Part shown: positions 46,612-57,359 of the stretch, piece by piece
How positions within the stretch are numbered: the first letter of the stretch is position 1
Layout of the letters: every line of letters begins with the position of its first letter
Position numbers and translations under genes: made by a program
Notes under the pieces: generated by a model
Seen by the model: only the letters and a program-made list of their open reading frames with translations
Told to the model about the DNA's origin: nothing
Database searches by the model: none
Origin: Neocallimastix lanati (nom. inval.)
Lineage: Eukaryota > Neocallimastigomycota > Neocallimastigomycetes > Neocallimastigales > Neocallimastigaceae
Reading direction: 5' to 3'
NCBI GenBank assembly: GCA_016946835.1
Contig: JACVTC010000073.1
Location: 70,001 to 134,000 of the forward strand
Length of the DNA: 64,000 bases

Positions 46612-47294
46612 TGTAAACCTATTGAGTTTTCTCCTTTCTGTGTTTCTATACCACGTCCCGCCGTTACAATAGAAGCACCTCCGTTACATTTATATAGAGT
46701 TTATTATAAACACTAAATATTGAAATAAACAAAAAGACTTTATTTTCTTTTAATTTATTATATAGCATTATATAATAATAACTCTAATTTCTTTAATCAA
46801 AGAAATTTGAGTTCTTTTATACTTTTTTATTTATAATTATTTTAATAGATGAAATTATTAAATAGATATAATTATTAAATAAATAAAATAGATAAGATAA
46901 AGTTAACAAATCAAATAAAGGTATCTAATCTTAACAAATTGATATTCAGGAAAAGATTAGTAGAAAAACCTGAATAACTTCGATTAATATTCTAATATAT
47001 TAATCATCGTATTAATTAATAAAAACCCAATCATAATAATATTGGGGAAAAAATTAATTAACCGATTACTAAAATCTTATAAATTATCAACTAATTGAAA
47101 TAATAAAAATATAAATAATATTTTTAAGTAATTAATACATTACAATAAATTTGTTTACATTATTTTTCAATATATTAATTTGGATAAATTAATATATTTT
47201 TTACATGTTAATAAATATTGAAATATAAATGAAATATAAATTAATTAAATAAGAAGATAGACTATTTTATAAGAAATAAATCTATATTCTTACA
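46612..47294 (-). repeat. LTR-like sequence B, related to LTR-like A and the Gyp1 LTR
   Basis: Begins TGTAAACC and ends TTCTTACA. It carries the same ordered motifs and minus-strand orientation as LTR-like A. Its start-region hairpin is the longest of the group: 46780-46794 pairs with 46799-46813 with one mismatch. The flanks GATAG and CGACT are not a duplication. Like A it abuts the inner end of an inverted-repeat arm, which suggests A and B may be the two ends of one old insertion. Confidence 0.6.
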
Positions 47295-47891
47295 CGACTG
47301 GTAGACTCGGGGTGATTCTTATTGATTTAAAATCAAGCAGGGGGGACGGGTATTACCCTGCTTTGATTTTAACAAAGAAAAAAATTTTTTTTTATTAAAA
47401 AGTGTTTATTATTTATTAATATAAAATTTTATTATTTAAAGTACACACATTTAATTTTTAAGAAATATTTACAATATTTATAATTTTTTTTGAATTTAAG
47501 GTATAATTATTTGTTTATAATTTAAGTAATTTTATAGAATTATTGAATTAATTTTATATCAATAATTCATTTTTGTTTTAATTTTTATAAATATAATAAT
47601 AATATTCAAATATAATTTAATTAAAAATAATTATAAAATAAATATATAGAAAATAGTTTTTACTATTTTCTTTGATATTTTTAAGTTAAATAAATTGTTT
47701 TTAAAGATTAATATAATAAATTTAATAATCTTTAATTATTTTAAATAATACTTGTAATTATTTTCAAAATAAAATAAAATTTTTATAATATTTAATTAAT
47801 AAATTTGATAATATTTAAATAATAATTTTTATAATAAGTAATAATAATTTTTAATAATAAATTTAATTAATAATCTTAATAATTTTATAAT
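47295..47891. repeat. Right inverted-repeat arm, inner part
   Basis: Reverse complement of the inner half of the left arm. It begins at TGGTAGACTCGGGG (47299-47312), followed by the hairpin at 47329-47370 and the A/T-rich body. It is cut by the copia insertion after the ATAAT duplication (47887-47891) and continues at 54112. Confidence 0.8.
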
Positions 47892-48194
47892 TGATAACTA
47901 CTTAATAATTATACTATATATTTATTTATATTATTTTATATATTTATTTATTATGTAATTTATTAAAGTGTACTTGTGTTAATGTTTTATGTAAATTAGT
48001 TAATACGTTTATTTTATATTGTATAAACTATGTCAACAATCATTTTAATTATTTTGTGTAACATGTATTTACGTAACAAATGTATTCATGTGATATAGTT
48101 CTATATAAACATCATGAATGTACTATCCACTTCTCTCTTTGTTAACCATAATACTTTCGTATTATTATATTAAATAAATAAACAACATATATCA
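47892..48194 (+). repeat. Copia 5' LTR (303 bp)
   Basis: TG...CA termini. It contains a TATA-like TATATAAAC-type motif (CTATATAAAC near 48101), followed by a CT-rich stretch (CCACTTCTCTCTTTG), a plausible transcription start. Reads as identical to 53809-54111. Confidence 0.93.
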
Positions 48195-48212
48195 GATTAA
48201 GAGTCTCATTCG
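48195..48212 (+). promoter_or_regulatory. Copia primer-binding site for the anticodon arm of tRNA-Lys(CUU)
   Basis: GATTAAGAGTCTCATTCG starts at the first base after the LTR. Its complement contains ATGAGACTCTTAATC, the anticodon stem-loop of tRNA-Lys(CUU) of the animal type. Priming from a cleaved half-tRNA at the anticodon loop is established for copia and Ty5, which use initiator tRNA-Met. Use of Lys is inferred here. Confidence 0.7.
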
Positions 48213-48253
48213 ATTCTATTCTAATATTAAAAGTTTTTTTTAAAAAATACGAC

Positions 48254-51200
48254 ATGCCTCAAGAAACTACTTTAGCTAAAGACCAACGCCTTCGTGGAAA
48301 GTCTAACTTCAACGAATGGAAACTTTTTATTGTAACCGCTGCCAAAACTCAAGGTATTGAAGACTTTTTAGAAGATGATATTATCAGTCATCTAAATAAT
48401 GAATTCTTTGTTTACGCCCCAAACGGTAATGAACCAACCAACAGGGTCATTACGGACATTCTTAACAATTTAAACCTCCCAATTCCTGGTCAAGAACCTC
48501 GTCCTGTTAGAGAAAACAATGACGCACCAGAGAATGTAAACAATAATGCTCTAGAACCATTATTGGATAATAGAACAAAAAGACTAATTATCAAAGAGGC
48601 TATAAAAATGGATGCCGAATTGATGTTATTGATTTTAAAAAATATTGACGAAAAAATCGTTAAAGAGATAAGTCGTCTGACTAACAGTTATCGTATTATG
48701 GAAAAACTCAAGGGAAAATACGGTAACAACAACGCTGATATGGAGTACTGGCTTAAAATACTCAAAAGTTTAAAGCCAAAGAACAAAAATGAAGTAATCA
48801 AAATGTTGGACCAAGCGAAAGAAATTTTCGTAGAAATGGAAGAAGTTGATTTAGGTATTACAAACAAGGAAAAATTAAAATACCTATATAACATTCTTAC
48901 TGATGACTATAAAAATATTGTTCAATTCGACTTGAACAGTGATGCAGATGAGTACTTAGATACTCTCAAAAGAATTATCTCAGCAAGGTCATATGTTGAA
49001 AACTGGGATGACATTAAAGAAAAAGATGAAGATGATGATCCTATGGACCTTGATTACCTTAGCAAGAGGAAAAGAACTACAAAATTAAACAAAAAACCTT
49101 CAAGTTCAATTAACAATAAGAAAAATAAACATAAATATAAGAAAGATAATAAAAGTTATTGTCATATATGTGATATGAACGGACATTCCACAAAAGAATG
49201 TCATTTCAATCTTAAAAGCAAAGAAAACAATATTAAAAATCAGTATAATAATAAAAAAGGGAGGCAAAATCAACAACAAGAGAAGAAATCATTAAATTAC
49301 TTGGTAAACTCAAGAAACTATAATGATTATAGAAATAATAGTACTCCAAAATACACCAAAAATGAAGATTACTCTGATAATGCCAGCAATTACGATGAAA
49401 ACTTTGATTTTGAGGATGCTAGAGCATTAATGTATCAGAGAAAGCAAAATAATAAATATATAAATTTATTGGAGGTTATTCCAAATAATAACAAAAATAC
49501 TCGTGATTTTGATAACATATACGATAAATCTATTGATTTTATTAATCATAGTAACTTAATAACAGATGATGTTACATGGTTTTATGATACAGGTGCCGGT
49601 GAACATGTAACGAATGATAAATCTTTACTTGTGAACTTTAAATATGAATCCGTTAAGTTGTGTTGTGCAAATGGTTCAATTTGCCAATTTGAAGGATATG
49701 GAACTTATGAGTGTTTCATAAATAAACAATATATTAAACTTGAAAAAGTTTTATTTTCCAAAAATGTTCACAAAAATCTTATTAGTGGTATAGAACTTGC
49801 AAAATCAGGTTTTATTTCTTTAATTGATTCTTCTGATGGAGAAAAAGCTAGACTAAAATTGTGGGATAAGAATAAAACTAATCTAGGTACATTCCTATCA
49901 TCTAAATATAATCAATTTCCTATCAAAACACAACATTTAAACAGTAATAAAATAATAGGAAATGATATAATGCATATAGGTAAATTAGATGACAAAAGTA
50001 TTGAAATATGGCATAGAAGATTAGGCCATTTTTATCAAAGTAATTTACCTAAATACCTAGATCTACATAATATAAAAGCTCCTCCATGCATAGATTGCAA
50101 AATTTCTAAGATGAGGAGGGGATCTCATAAAGGGAAAACTCCAAAGGCAACAGAACTCCTGGAAATAATTCATTCAGACATTTCTGGGCCGTATAATCTA
50201 TCCATTAATAACAAGAAATACTTTCTCACAATGATGGACGAATTCTCTAGAAAAGTCTGGATATTTACTCTTAAGTCAAAAGCTGAAGCTCCAGATAAAA
50301 TAATAGAATTCTTTACTTATCTAAATAATCAATTTAAGGATTATACGATAAAAATATTTAAATCTGATGGAGGAAAGGAATATAAAAATAAAAAGATAAA
50401 CAAATATTGTAAAGAAAATGGTATCGAAAAGGTGTATTCTCCTCCTTATTGCCCAGAAATAAACGGAAAAGCTGAAAAAATTAATAATACACTTAGAAAT
50501 TCAGCAAAAACACTTATGTATTGGGCTAAATTATCGGAAAACTTCTGGAACTTTGCGATAAAGCATGCTTGTTATTTATACAATATGATTCCACATTCAG
50601 GAAACAATAATTTAATTCCTGACGAAGTATTTTATAATAAAAAAGTAAATATAAAACATTTAAGAACTTTTGGATGCACTTGCTACTTCAGAGACCAAAG
50701 TCCACACAAACCCAAATTTCAACCAAATTCAAGGAAAGGCATTTTTCTTGGTTTTGACAAAAAGAAATATTCGTATATTATTATGGACAAAGAAACTAGA
50801 AAATTAAATTATGTTAGTGACATTGAATGCGTTGAAGAAGAACCAGGAAATTTTAAATATCCGAATAACGGCTTCCAAGACCCTTATTTCTCTTTTACTA
50901 AAATGGACCTTGATGAAAGAAACATGAGAAATAGAAATATAAATGACGATAATAATTATAATGACAATAATCTTCTAAATGAAAATATCAATTTAAATGA
51001 GAACAATATTTTAAACATAAATAATAATTTAAATCTAGATAATAATGTAAATGAAGATAATAATATCAATATAGCTAAAGACAATAACGAGAACAATGTT
51101 TTAAATGAAAACAATAATGAGAATAACAATGAAAATAATAATAATAATTTGGACAATATTAATTTAAATGAAAATGTAAATTTAATGGACAATAATAATT

Positions 51201-53788
51201 TTATTGAAAATAACGACATTAATGAAGAAGAAAATAACATATCAAAAGAAAATAATACTGTGAAAAAAAACGATTTAATTAAAAATAATCCAAATGAAGA
51301 AATAAAATCAAATGAAATTGATAAAAAACACCCTATAAATTCTGGTGATATAAATATTCCTTCGGCTAAAAATAAAGGCAAAGAAAAAATCAATGAAAAT
51401 GACGAAAATTTAAATTTTGAAAAAAGTGAAAAAAGTTTTATTAATAAAAATTTTTCAAAAATTGAACCAAAAATTTCTAAACAGCCATTGGTCAAAATAA
51501 ATTTATCAGAACCTTGTTCATCAAATAGTAATATAAATAATATTTTAAATAATACCTTATCAACCTCACGTGATAAAATTTTACATAAATCTTCATCTGA
51601 AAATTTGGAAAATGATAATACACATGATCATAATAATAATACTAATGATCGACATAAAATTATTGAACTTTCTGATAAAACTATGGATAATAAAAAATTT
51701 TCAAAAAATGATGAAAATTTTAATAATAAAAATTTTTTATCAAACAATGACAATAAAATTACAAATTTTAAAAATTCCAACACACCCATTAATAAAATTA
51801 CCAATAATTTACCTATTTTATCAAACTCGCATAATGATAATACTTTTAATAATTATACTCTTAATAAGGCTTCAAATGATACTATTATTTCCAACTCCTC
51901 AGTTGATACTTCTTTACAAGACATCGATAATTCTAATACTCAAGATTCACGAAAAATTGATATTAATATTTCTAATAATTCCAATTTTAACAATTCAACC
52001 AATACCACTAATAATTTGCAATACGATGATAATCTATACCAAGATAACCAGTCTCTTACATCAATTGCCCATAACATTATTAAATCTAATGAAAATGAAA
52101 TTATGGATGATATAATGATTAATAACGATGAAATTAATAATTCTCATTCTTCCAGAAAACGTCATTTACCCCCAAATTCTCCCGATTCCAAAACAGTTAT
52201 TCCTTCCACTCTTAGAACTTTAAGAAGAAAGTTGGATATTGATGATTCTTATATGATCGCTTCTATTTATTCTGATTCTCCAAATAGCTATGATGAAGCC
52301 ATTAGTTGCAAAAATAAAAATTACTGGATTAATGCCATTAAAGATGAGCTAAATAATTTATATTCAAATAAGATTATGACTTTTGTTTCAAAAGTTCCTC
52401 CTGGAAAAAATATTATTTCTACGAAATGGGTTTTTGCTACTAAGAGGGATAGTAATAATTTTATTTACAAATATAAAGCTCGTCTGGTTGCCAGAGGCTT
52501 CCGTCAAAAATGGGGTATTGATTATGATCTTACGTATTCCCCAACTTTAAATATTGATAGTCTTAAACTCATTTTTGCTTTATCTGCTGCTTTTCATTGG
52601 GACATTTTTCAACTTGATATTAAGGCTGCTTACCTTAATGCTCCTCTCGACAAGGATATTTACACTACCATTCCTAAAGGCGATATAAACTTTGGGAGGG
52701 GATACTGGAAACTAAACAAAGCATTATATGGCCTTAAGCAATCCGGTAGACAGTGGTACGAAACAATAAGAAAATTTTTAATTAATAATAATTTTGAACA
52801 AATAAAAGCCGAACAATGCATATTCAAACATACAATAAATAATAAAACAAAATGTATAATTGGACTCTATGTTGATGACATGGTCATTGCCGGTGAAATA
52901 AAATTTATCAAAGATATAATATCAAAAATTAAAAGAAAATTCAAAATATCAAATTGTGGACCAATCGAATATATTTTAGGTATTAAAGTAGAAAAACAAA
53001 ATAATAGTTATATAATTTCACAGAAAAGTTTTATTGAAAATATGTTAGAAAAATTCAATATAAGCAATACTCGAAAAAGAAAAACACCCTGCACAGGAGA
53101 CAATGATATATCCGAAAATAAAAAGCCTTTCGATAAAACAATATACAAAAGTGCAATTGGATCCTTAATTTATTTATCAAAATGTACAAGGCCGGAAATC
53201 TCTTTCGCCGTTAATAAAGCTTCCAGAAAATGTGAACAACCAACAATTTCAGACTGGAACAAAGTAATAAATATTTTAAAATATATAAATAGTACAAAAG
53301 ATTATAAAATTAAATATGATGGAAAGGGGGAGTTAATTGCATACACGGACTCAGATTTCGCAGGCGATAAAATTGATAGAAAGTCTACTTCAGGTGGAAT
53401 TATTTTAATGGGAAAAAGTCCTATATGCTGGATATCTAAAAAACAAACGTGCGTTGCTACTTCTACCGCAGAGGCCGAATATATAAGTACTTCAGAAAAC
53501 GTCAAGAAAATATTATGGATAAGAAACATTATTAAAGAAATATTAAATAAGAAATTAAATATAACAATCTACACTGATAATCAAGCAAGTAAATGTATAA
53601 TGGAAAATGGTGAAATCAATACTAAGTTAAAACATATAGATGTCAGATACCATTTCAATAGAGATAACATATTAAAGAAAAGAATAAATCTAAAATATAT
53701 AGACACGGAAAACATGCTAGCCGACATATTAACAAAAGATTCAAATGGTGCAAAAATACTAAAATTTACAAATAATATTTTTATATAA
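48254..53788 (+). CDS. Copia Gag-Pol polyprotein
   Basis: 1844 residues in one frame. Gag (~1-300) ends in a zinc knuckle CHICDMNGHSTKECH at ~303. Protease active site is WFYDTGAGEHVTND (Asp 445). Integrase has HRRLGH and CIDCKISKM (HHCC), HSDISGPY, KSDGGKEY (Asp 705) and NGKAEKINNTLRN, giving the D-D-E order typical of copia, with integrase before RT. RT has LVARGFRQKWGIDYD, LDIKAAYLNAPL and YVDD (1539-1542). RNase H has YTDSDFAGD and STAEAEYIS. ADILTK lies near the end. Between integrase and RT is an Asn-rich spacer of ~430 residues (about 895-1326), which makes the protein longer than usual copia polyproteins. No frameshift signal is needed. All catalytic residues are present, so autonomous activity is plausible. 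Confidence 0.96.
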   Translation: MPQETTLAKDQRLRGKSNFNEWKLFIVTAAKTQGIEDFLEDDIISHLNNEFFVYAPNGNEPTNRVITDILNNLNLPIPGQEPRPVRENNDAPENVNNNALEPLLDNRTKRLIIKEAIKMDAELMLLILKNIDEKIVKEISRLTNSYRIMEKLKGKYGNNNADMEYWLKILKSLKPKNKNEVIKMLDQAKEIFVEMEEVDLGITNKEKLKYLYNILTDDYKNIVQFDLNSDADEYLDTLKRIISARSYVENWDDIKEKDEDDDPMDLDYLSKRKRTTKLNKKPSSSINNKKNKHKYKKDNKSYCHICDMNGHSTKECHFNLKSKENNIKNQYNNKKGRQNQQQEKKSLNYLVNSRNYNDYRNNSTPKYTKNEDYSDNASNYDENFDFEDARALMYQRKQNNKYINLLEVIPNNNKNTRDFDNIYDKSIDFINHSNLITDDVTWFYDTGAGEHVTNDKSLLVNFKYESVKLCCANGSICQFEGYGTYECFINKQYIKLEKVLFSKNVHKNLISGIELAKSGFISLIDSSDGEKARLKLWDKNKTNLGTFLSSKYNQFPIKTQHLNSNKIIGNDIMHIGKLDDKSIEIWHRRLGHFYQSNLPKYLDLHNIKAPPCIDCKISKMRRGSHKGKTPKATELLEIIHSDISGPYNLSINNKKYFLTMMDEFSRKVWIFTLKSKAEAPDKIIEFFTYLNNQFKDYTIKIFKSDGGKEYKNKKINKYCKENGIEKVYSPPYCPEINGKAEKINNTLRNSAKTLMYWAKLSENFWNFAIKHACYLYNMIPHSGNNNLIPDEVFYNKKVNIKHLRTFGCTCYFRDQSPHKPKFQPNSRKGIFLGFDKKKYSYIIMDKETRKLNYVSDIECVEEEPGNFKYPNNGFQDPYFSFTKMDLDERNMRNRNINDDNNYNDNNLLNENINLNENNILNINNNLNLDNNVNEDNNINIAKDNNENNVLNENNNENNNENNNNNLDNINLNENVNLMDNNNFIENNDINEEENNISKENNTVKKNDLIKNNPNEEIKSNEIDKKHPINSGDINIPSAKNKGKEKINENDENLNFEKSEKSFINKNFSKIEPKISKQPLVKINLSEPCSSNSNINNILNNTLSTSRDKILHKSSSENLENDNTHDHNNNTNDRHKIIELSDKTMDNKKFSKNDENFNNKNFLSNNDNKITNFKNSNTPINKITNNLPILSNSHNDNTFNNYTLNKASNDTIISNSSVDTSLQDIDNSNTQDSRKIDINISNNSNFNNSTNTTNNLQYDDNLYQDNQSLTSIAHNIIKSNENEIMDDIMINNDEINNSHSSRKRHLPPNSPDSKTVIPSTLRTLRRKLDIDDSYMIASIYSDSPNSYDEAISCKNKNYWINAIKDELNNLYSNKIMTFVSKVPPGKNIISTKWVFATKRDSNNFIYKYKARLVARGFRQKWGIDYDLTYSPTLNIDSLKLIFALSAAFHWDIFQLDIKAAYLNAPLDKDIYTTIPKGDINFGRGYWKLNKALYGLKQSGRQWYETIRKFLINNNFEQIKAEQCIFKHTINNKTKCIIGLYVDDMVIAGEIKFIKDIISKIKRKFKISNCGPIEYILGIKVEKQNNSYIISQKSFIENMLEKFNISNTRKRKTPCTGDNDISENKKPFDKTIYKSAIGSLIYLSKCTRPEISFAVNKASRKCEQPTISDWNKVINILKYINSTKDYKIKYDGKGELIAYTDSDFAGDKIDRKSTSGGIILMGKSPICWISKKQTCVATSTAEAEYISTSENVKKILWIRNIIKEILNKKLNITIYTDNQASKCIMENGEINTKLKHIDVRYHFNRDNILKKRINLKYIDTENMLADILTKDSNGAKILKFTNNIFI

Positions 53789-53798
53789 AAATCTCATT

Positions 53799-53808
53799 TG
53801 AGGGGGAG
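53799..53808 (+). promoter_or_regulatory. Copia polypurine tract
   Basis: TGAGGGGGAG abuts the 3' LTR start and would prime plus-strand DNA synthesis. Confidence 0.85.
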
Positions 53809-54111
53809 TGATAACTACTTAATAATTATACTATATATTTATTTATATTATTTTATATATTTATTTATTATGTAATTTATTAAAGTGTACTTGTGTTAAT
53901 GTTTTATGTAAATTAGTTAATACGTTTATTTTATATTGTATAAACTATGTCAACAATCATTTTAATTATTTTGTGTAACATGTATTTACGTAACAAATGT
54001 ATTCATGTGATATAGTTCTATATAAACATCATGAATGTACTATCCACTTCTCTCTTTGTTAACCATAATACTTTCGTATTATTATATTAAATAAATAAAC
54101 AACATATATCA
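53809..54111 (+). repeat. Copia 3' LTR (303 bp)
   Basis: Same length and, as far as read, same sequence as the 5' LTR. Followed by the ATAAT target duplication. Confidence 0.93.
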
Positions 54112-54668
54112 ATAATAATACTTAATAGTTATAATAAATAAATTTTTATAATAATATTTAATAATTTTAATAATTTTATAATATTAATAGTTTATAATAA
54201 TTTTTATAATAATATTTAATTAATAATTTTAATAATTTTATAATAATTTTTATAATAATATTTAATTAATAATTTTATAATAATTTTTAATAATAAATTT
54301 AATTAATAATATTTAATAGTTATAATAAATAAATTTTTATAATAATATTTAATAATTTTAATAATTTTATAATATTAATAGTTTATAATAATTTTTATAA
54401 TAATATTTAATTAATAATTTTAATAATTTTATAATAATTTTTATAATAATATTTAATTAATAATTTTAATAATTTAGTATCTTAAAAGTATAATTTTAAT
54501 ATTTACAATTGTATTTTAATATATACATATATTTAATAATATAACAATAAAGTAATTAATTAAAATTTATTTACATTATTTACAAGTGAAAATTAATTTA
54601 TATCAAAATAAATTAAATTTACAATGAGGTTTAGGTTATGAAGAATATAGGAAAGTACAATTTAGTAA
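54112..54668. repeat. Right inverted-repeat arm, outer part
   Basis: Continues the right arm after the copia insertion. The first ~370 bp contain two near-identical copies of a block (around 54120-54240 and 54305-54420) built of AATAATTTTTATAATAAT units, which explains the greater arm length. From about 54475 to 54668 it is a near-perfect reverse complement of 30213-30415, ending GGAAAGTACAATTTAGTAA. Confidence 0.8.
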
Positions 54669-55385
54669 TGTTAAGATAATAACTGAATTTCAATTCAATT
54701 TCAATTACGATAATTCAGTTATTTGAATTTCAATATTAATAAATAATAATAATATAATAATTATTAAAATATTTAGGAATTAGTCTAGACCAACTAATTA
54801 CTAAATATTATTAACATATTGAATTTAATATATATTAAATAATGTAAACACGTGATTGTCATATTAAATTAATTGGGGGTGGTGCGTTTCGGAATGTGGC
54901 TTTAAATATTTTTACATAAATTTTCATTTCGGAATGTGGCTTATATTATTTTTTTATAAATTTTTATTTATGAATATAATATTTAAATATTAAAATAAAA
55001 TGGCACATATAATTTCTTTGAAAAAATAATTATTAAAAATATTTAAAATGTGATATATTTCAAAAAAAATAATGATTTACATTCGCCATATTCTGAAAAT
55101 TTTTATTTATTTATTAATTTATTCATTTAATTATTTAATAATAATATTTAATAATATTTCTTTTTATACTATTTTCTAATTATAAAGTTTGTTTATTATA
55201 TGGAAATATAATAATTTACATTAATTTAAAATACTGTAAAAATTATAATAAAATTCATGTTAATATATATGAATATGCTATATCATTTATTTATTATATA
55301 ATTTATTTGTTGCTAAATTCAGTTTTTATATTAATTTCATATCAATATCTTATTTATTTTATTTTATCATATTATATATTATTAT
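54669..55385. other. A/T-rich flank of the nest with small repeats
   Basis: An 11-bp inverted repeat ATAACTGAATT/AATTCAGTTAT lies at about 54678-54720. TTTCGGAATGTGGCTT occurs twice, near 54888 and 54928. GGGGGTGGTGCG at ~54876 is unusually G-rich. No gene. Confidence 0.5.
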
Positions 55386-56448
55386 TTCACTGCATATTTA
55401 TTTTATTTTATTTTATTTTATTTTATTTCGATTGATACTTGCAATTTATTATAATTCACATATTTATTTTATTTTATTAGTACTTGTATTTTTATTATAA
55501 TTCAAATATTTATTTTGTTTTATTTTATTTTATTTTTATAAATACTTGTATTTTTATTATAATTCAAATAATTTTTTTATTTTATTTTATTTTATTTTAT
55601 TTTATTTTATTTTTATTAATACTTTATTCTTTATATTACTTCACTATTTTATTTTATTTTATTTTATTTATTTATTTTATTTTATTTTATTTTATTTTAT
55701 TTTATTTTATTTTATTTTATTTTATTTATTTTATTTTATTTTATTTTATTTTATTTATTTATTTTATTTTATTTTATTTTTATTAATACTTTATTCTTTA
55801 ATATTACTTCACTATTTATTTTATTTTATTTCTTTTATTTTATTTTTATTTTATTTTATTTTATTAATACTTTATTCTTTAATATTACTTCCCTATTTAT
55901 TTTATTTTATTTTATTTTTATTAATACTTTATTCCTTTATATTACTTCACTATTTTATTTTATTTTATTTTATTTTATTTTATTTTATTTTATTTTATTT
56001 TATTTTATTTTATTTATTTTATTTATTTTATTTTATTTTATTTATTTTATTTTATTTTTATTTTATTTTTATTTTATTTATTTTATTTTTATTAATACTT
56101 TATTCTTTAATATTACTTCACTATTTATTTTATTTTATTTCTTTTATTTTATTTTATTTTATTTTATTTTTATTAATACTTTATTCTTTAATATTACTTC
56201 ACTATTTATTTTATTTTATTTTATTTTTATTAATACTTTATTCTTTAATATTACTTCACTATTTATTTTATTTTATTTCTTTTATTTTATTTTATTTTAT
56301 TTTATTTTATTTTATTTTATTTCTTTTATTTTATTTTATTTTATTTTATTTTATTTTATTTTATTTATTTTATTTTATTTTATTTTATTTTATTTTATTT
56401 TATTTTATTTTATTTTATTTTATTTTATTTTATTTTATTTTATTTTAT
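55386..56448. repeat. (TTTTA)n pentanucleotide microsatellite with interspersed units
   Basis: About 1 kb of TTTTA repeats interrupted by a recurrent TTATTAATACTTTATTCTTT-type block ending ATTACTTCACTATTTA, seen about eight times. The long Phe/Tyr/Leu ORFs across it (up to 413 codons) are translation of a 5-bp repeat and are not genes. Confidence 0.85.
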
Positions 56449-57356
56449 TCAATCTGTACTTCATATTTTATATTTCAACTATTTATTTTATTTTATTTTA
56501 TTTTATTTTATTCATTCTGTACTTCATATTTATATTTCAACTATTTATTTTATTTTATTCATTCTGTATTTCATATTTATATTTCAACTATTTATTTTAT
56601 TTTATTCAATCTGTACTTTATATTTATATTTCAACTATTAATTTTATTTTATTCATCCTGTACTTTATATTTATATTTCAACTATTTATTTTATTTTATT
56701 CAATCTGTACTTCATATTTTTATTTCAACTATTTATTTTATTTTATTTTATTCAATCTGTACTTTATATTTATATTTCAACTATTAATTTTATTTTATTC
56801 ATCCTGTACTTTATATTTATATTTCAACTATTTATTTTATTTTATTCATTCTGTACTTCATATTTATATTTCAACTATTTATTTTATTTTATTCAATCTG
56901 TACTTTATATTTATATTTCAACTATTTATTTTATTTTATTCATTCTGTACTTCATATTTATATTTCAACTATTTATTTTATTTTATTCAATCTGTACTTC
57001 ATATTTATATTTCAACTATTTATTTTATTTTATTCATCCTGTACTTTATATTTATATTTCAACTATTTATTTTATTTTATTCATTCTGTACTTCATATTT
57101 ATATTTCAACTATTTATTTTATTTTATTCAATCTGTACTTCATATTTATATTTCAACTATTTATTTTATTTTATTCATTCTGTATTTCATATTTATATTT
57201 CAACTATTTATTTTATTTTATTCAATCTGTACTTCATATTTATATTTCAACTATTTATTTTATTTTATTCATTCTGTATTTCATATTTATATTTCAACTA
57301 TTTATTTTATTTTATTCAATTTGTACTTTATATTTATATTTCAACTATTTATTTTA
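56449..57356. repeat. 47-bp minisatellite, about 19 copies
   Basis: The unit starts CAATCTGTACTTCATATTTA and continues with TATTTCAACTATTTATTTTA and TTTTATT. Anchors such as those at 56894, 56941, 56988 and 57036 are 47-48 bp apart. Units come in variants CAAT, CATT and CATC at the start, which alternate in a partly regular order. No frame is conserved. Confidence 0.9.
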
Positions 57357-57359
57357 TTT

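Larger units (their letters stand above)
47892..54111 (+). mobile_element. Ty1/copia LTR retrotransposon, full length and apparently intact
   Basis: 6.22-kb element. LTRs of 303 bp (47892-48194, 53809-54111) read as identical and start TGATAACT and end ATATCA. A 5-bp target duplication ATAAT lies at 47887-47891 and 54112-54116. A PBS directly follows the 5' LTR and a GAGGGGGAG polypurine tract directly precedes the 3' LTR. One uninterrupted polyprotein frame fills the inside. It sits within the right inverted-repeat arm, so it is younger than the arm, and identical LTRs make it among the most recent events of the nest. Confidence 0.96.

Noticed and set aside
50956-52115. 179-codon minus and 181-codon plus ORFs
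   Set aside because: Out-of-frame readings of the Asn-rich spacer of the copia polyprotein.
30213-54668. Maverick/Polinton element (long TIRs, 15-25 kb)
   Set aside because: Size and arms would fit, but there is no DNA polymerase B, retroviral-type integrase of that kind, ATPase or capsid gene; the contents are LTR retrotransposons with their own duplications.
55546-56787. 413-codon ORF and overlapping Phe/Tyr/Leu ORFs
   Set aside because: Translation of a TTTTA microsatellite; any frame stays open because the repeat has no stop in those phases.
22624-57356. CRISPR array
   Set aside because: All tandem repeats are contiguous without unique spacers; the host is eukaryotic.
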